Source of the DNA: Crossaster papposus
Lineage: Eukaryota; Echinodermata; Asteroidea; Velatida; Solasteridae
Length of the DNA stretch: 64,000 nucleotides
Assembly (NCBI GenBank): GCA_037893245.1
Contig: JBAIAA010000693.1
Location: 930,001-994,000 of the forward strand
Direction: 5' to 3'
Shown: one piece after another, positions 62,864 to 64,000 of the stretch
Layout of the letters: every line of letters starts with the position of its first letter
How positions within the stretch are numbered: the stretch's first letter is position 1
Made by a program: the position numbers and the translations under genes
Notes under the pieces: generated by a model
Seen by the model: the letters and a program-made list of their open reading frames with translations, nothing else
Told to the model about the DNA's origin: nothing
Database searches by the model: none

Positions 62864-64000
62864 AGTTTGCGCCCGGACCGCTCTTTTGCTTTCTCACACC
62901 CCTTTTTCTCCGAGTGCCAACAGTGAAGTGTTATAATATACTGCAAATTTGCGCCCGCACCCCTCTTTTGCTTTCTCGCACCCCTTTTTGCTCTTGCCAA
63001 CAGTGAAGTCATAACATACTGCAAATTTGCGCCCGCAACCCCTCTTTTGCTTTCTCGCACCCCTTTTGGCTCTTGCCAACAGTGAAGTCATAACATACTG
63101 CAAATTTGCGCCCGCAACCCCTCTTTTGCTTTCTCGCACCCCTTTTGGCTCTTGCCAACAGTGAAGTCATAACATACTGCAAATTTGCGCCCGCAACCCC
63201 TCTTTTGCTTTCTCGCACCCCTTTTGGCTCTTGCCAACAGGGAAGTCATAACATACTGCAAATTTGCGCCCGCAACCCCTCTTTTGCTTTCTCGCACCCC
63301 TTTTGGCTCTTGCCAACAGTGAAGTCATAACATACTGCAAATTTGCGCCCGCACCCCTCTTTTGCTTGTTCGCACCTCCTTTTGCTCTTGCCAACAGTAA
63401 AGTCATAACATGCTGCAAATTTGCGCTCGCACCTATCTTTTTCTTTTTCTTTCGCACCCCTTTTTGCTCTTGCCAAGAGTGAAGTCAAAACATACTTCAA
63501 ATTTGCACCCGCACCCCTCTTTTGCTTTCTCGCACCCGTTTTTCTCCGAGTGCCAACAGTGAATGCAATTGTTTTTCCCGCACCCCTCTTTTGCTTTCTC
63601 GCACCCCTTTTTGCTGTTGCCAACAGTGAAGTCATAACATACTGCAAGTTTTTGCCTGCACCCCTCTTTTGCTTTCTCGCACCCCTTTTTTTCCGACTGC
63701 CGACAGTGAGGCCAAAACATACTGCACATTTGCGCTCACACCCCTTTTTTGCATTCTCGCACCCTTTTTTGCTCTTGCCAACAGTGAAGTCATAACATAC
63801 TGGAAGTTTGCGCCCGCACTCCTCTTTTCCTTTATCGCACCCCTTTTTTCCGACGGCCGACAGTGAGGTCAAAACATACTGCACATTTGCGCCCGCACCC
63901 CTCTTCGGCTTTCTCGCACCCCTTTTTGCTGTTGCTAACAGTGAAGTCTTAACATACTGCAAATTTGCGCCCGCACCCCTCTTTTGCTTTCTCGCACCCC
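62864..64000 (+). repeat. Diverged block with 79-bp run, copy 2, cut by window end
   Basis: Second copy of the 59940-61076 block. The chimeric monomer is at 63559 and the CCGACGGCCGACAG monomer near 63850. Homology continues to the last base of the window, so the true repeat length on the right is unknown. Confidence 0.8.
63003..63318 (+). repeat. Four tandem 79-bp monomers, second run
   Basis: Units start at 63003, 63082, 63161 and 63240, exactly 2,924 bp from the first run. Nearly identical to each other; one unit has AACAGGGAAGTC. The two private changes of the first run are absent, so the runs have been homogenised or mutated separately since duplication. Confidence 0.9.

Larger units (their letters stand above)
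1..64000 (+). repeat. 78-bp satellite array filling the whole window
   Basis: Every line of the window can be read as a copy of one 78-bp monomer in the same orientation. Each monomer carries, in order, GTGAAGTCATAACATACTGC, AAATTTGCGCCCGCAC, a pyrimidine run with CTTTTGCTTTCTCGCACCCC, and TTTTTGCTGTTGCCAACA or the variant with CTCTTG. About 800 monomers fit. The consensus holds roughly 15 A, 26 C, 12 G and 25 T, so the plus strand is 65% pyrimidine. Most variation is single-base, with recurring length variants of 77, 79, 80 and 82 bp. The array is cut by both window edges, so its true length is unknown. Known biology: satellites with multi-monomer higher-order repeats occur at eukaryotic centromeres and other heterochromatin. 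Which compartment this one occupies cannot be told from sequence alone. Confidence 0.98.

Noticed and set aside
1-64000. Long open frames on both strands as a family of Lys/Cys-rich repeat proteins
   Set aside because: They follow from a stop-poor 78-bp repeat. They overlap in up to three frames, switch peptide type at 79-, 80- and 82-bp monomers, and show no domain, signal peptide or gene structure.
1-64000. CRISPR array
   Set aside because: Repeats are directly adjacent with no unique spacers, the unit is 78 bp, and no cas gene is present.
1-64000. G-quadruplex or i-motif array on the C-rich strand
   Set aside because: Each monomer has two CCCC runs separated by 17 bases, and the next run is more than 50 bases away (a CCC precedes the first). 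Four close tracts needed for a canonical quadruplex are not present.
1-64000. Triplex (H-DNA) forming mirror repeat in the pyrimidine tract
   Set aside because: The tract is interrupted by G and A at several positions and is not a good mirror repeat.
1-64000. CENP-B box
   Set aside because: No monomer variant I read combines TTCG with the downstream CGGG at the required spacing. The CGGACCG and CCGAG variants do not fit.
1-64000. Bacterial or phage origin with promoters and terminators
   Set aside because: No gene-like organisation, ribosome-binding sites or stem-loop terminators. Tandem satellite with nested HORs over 64 kb is a eukaryotic pattern.

Overview
All 64 kb is one uninterrupted satellite-DNA array. 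The unit is a 78-bp monomer repeated roughly 800 times head to tail in one orientation. The array runs off both ends of the window. I found no interspersed unique sequence, no recognisable protein-coding gene, no rRNA, tRNA or transposon, and no CRISPR array. An array this long with nested higher-order repeats (HORs) indicates a eukaryotic genome, from a centromeric, pericentromeric, subtelomeric or other heterochromatic block, probably assembled from long reads. I cannot name the species or lineage. The monomer has about 49% G+C. CpG is only mildly depleted (3 per monomer, about 0.75 of expectation from base counts).

The monomer (reference copy 6251-6328) has an A/T-rich part with the 10-bp palindrome GCAAATTTGC, then a pyrimidine-rich part in which CGCACCCC occurs twice 21 bp apart. 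Many copies end in a small inverted repeat, CTGTTG-N-CAACAG. Variants of 77, 79, 80 and 82 bp, plus one recurring 60-bp truncated form, serve as markers of array history. Because 78 is divisible by 3 and three of the six frames of the consensus lack a stop, the array shows very long open frames on both strands. These are arithmetic consequences of the repeat, not genes.

Layout: 0-6.1 kb has units of 1,719 bp (22 monomers) and 2,169 bp (28 monomers, two copies). 7.4-13.0 kb has three copies of a 1,873-bp unit (24 monomers). 12.5-21.6 kb reuses blocks of the preceding regions as a larger composite of about 6.5-7.5 kb. 21.6-24.1 kb holds a 1,482-bp-period (19-monomer) duplication. 24.9-30.4 kb is a tandem pair of about 2.7-2.8 kb units with a nested 1,021-bp unit, bracketed by two copies of a flanking block. 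Near 33.15 kb the subfamily changes: the 82-bp marker monomer switches from TTTCCGAG/TTTACGAG/TTCCCGAG to TCTCCGAG. 35.5-48.1 kb is an almost perfect tandem duplication of a 6,292-bp unit (about 80 monomers). 49.1-52.7 kb has three copies of a 1,182-bp unit (15 monomers). 52.35-53.14 kb has a 394-bp pair. 55.8-57.9 kb has two copies of a 1,026-bp unit (13 monomers). 60-64 kb contains more diverged monomers and two short runs of a 79-bp monomer, in a block repeated at 2,924-bp spacing.

Nothing here acts as a gene system. The interest lies in the nested, recently homogenised HOR architecture, which fits repeated unequal crossover or break-induced amplification in steps of whole monomers, and in a few sequence motifs amplified hundreds of times.
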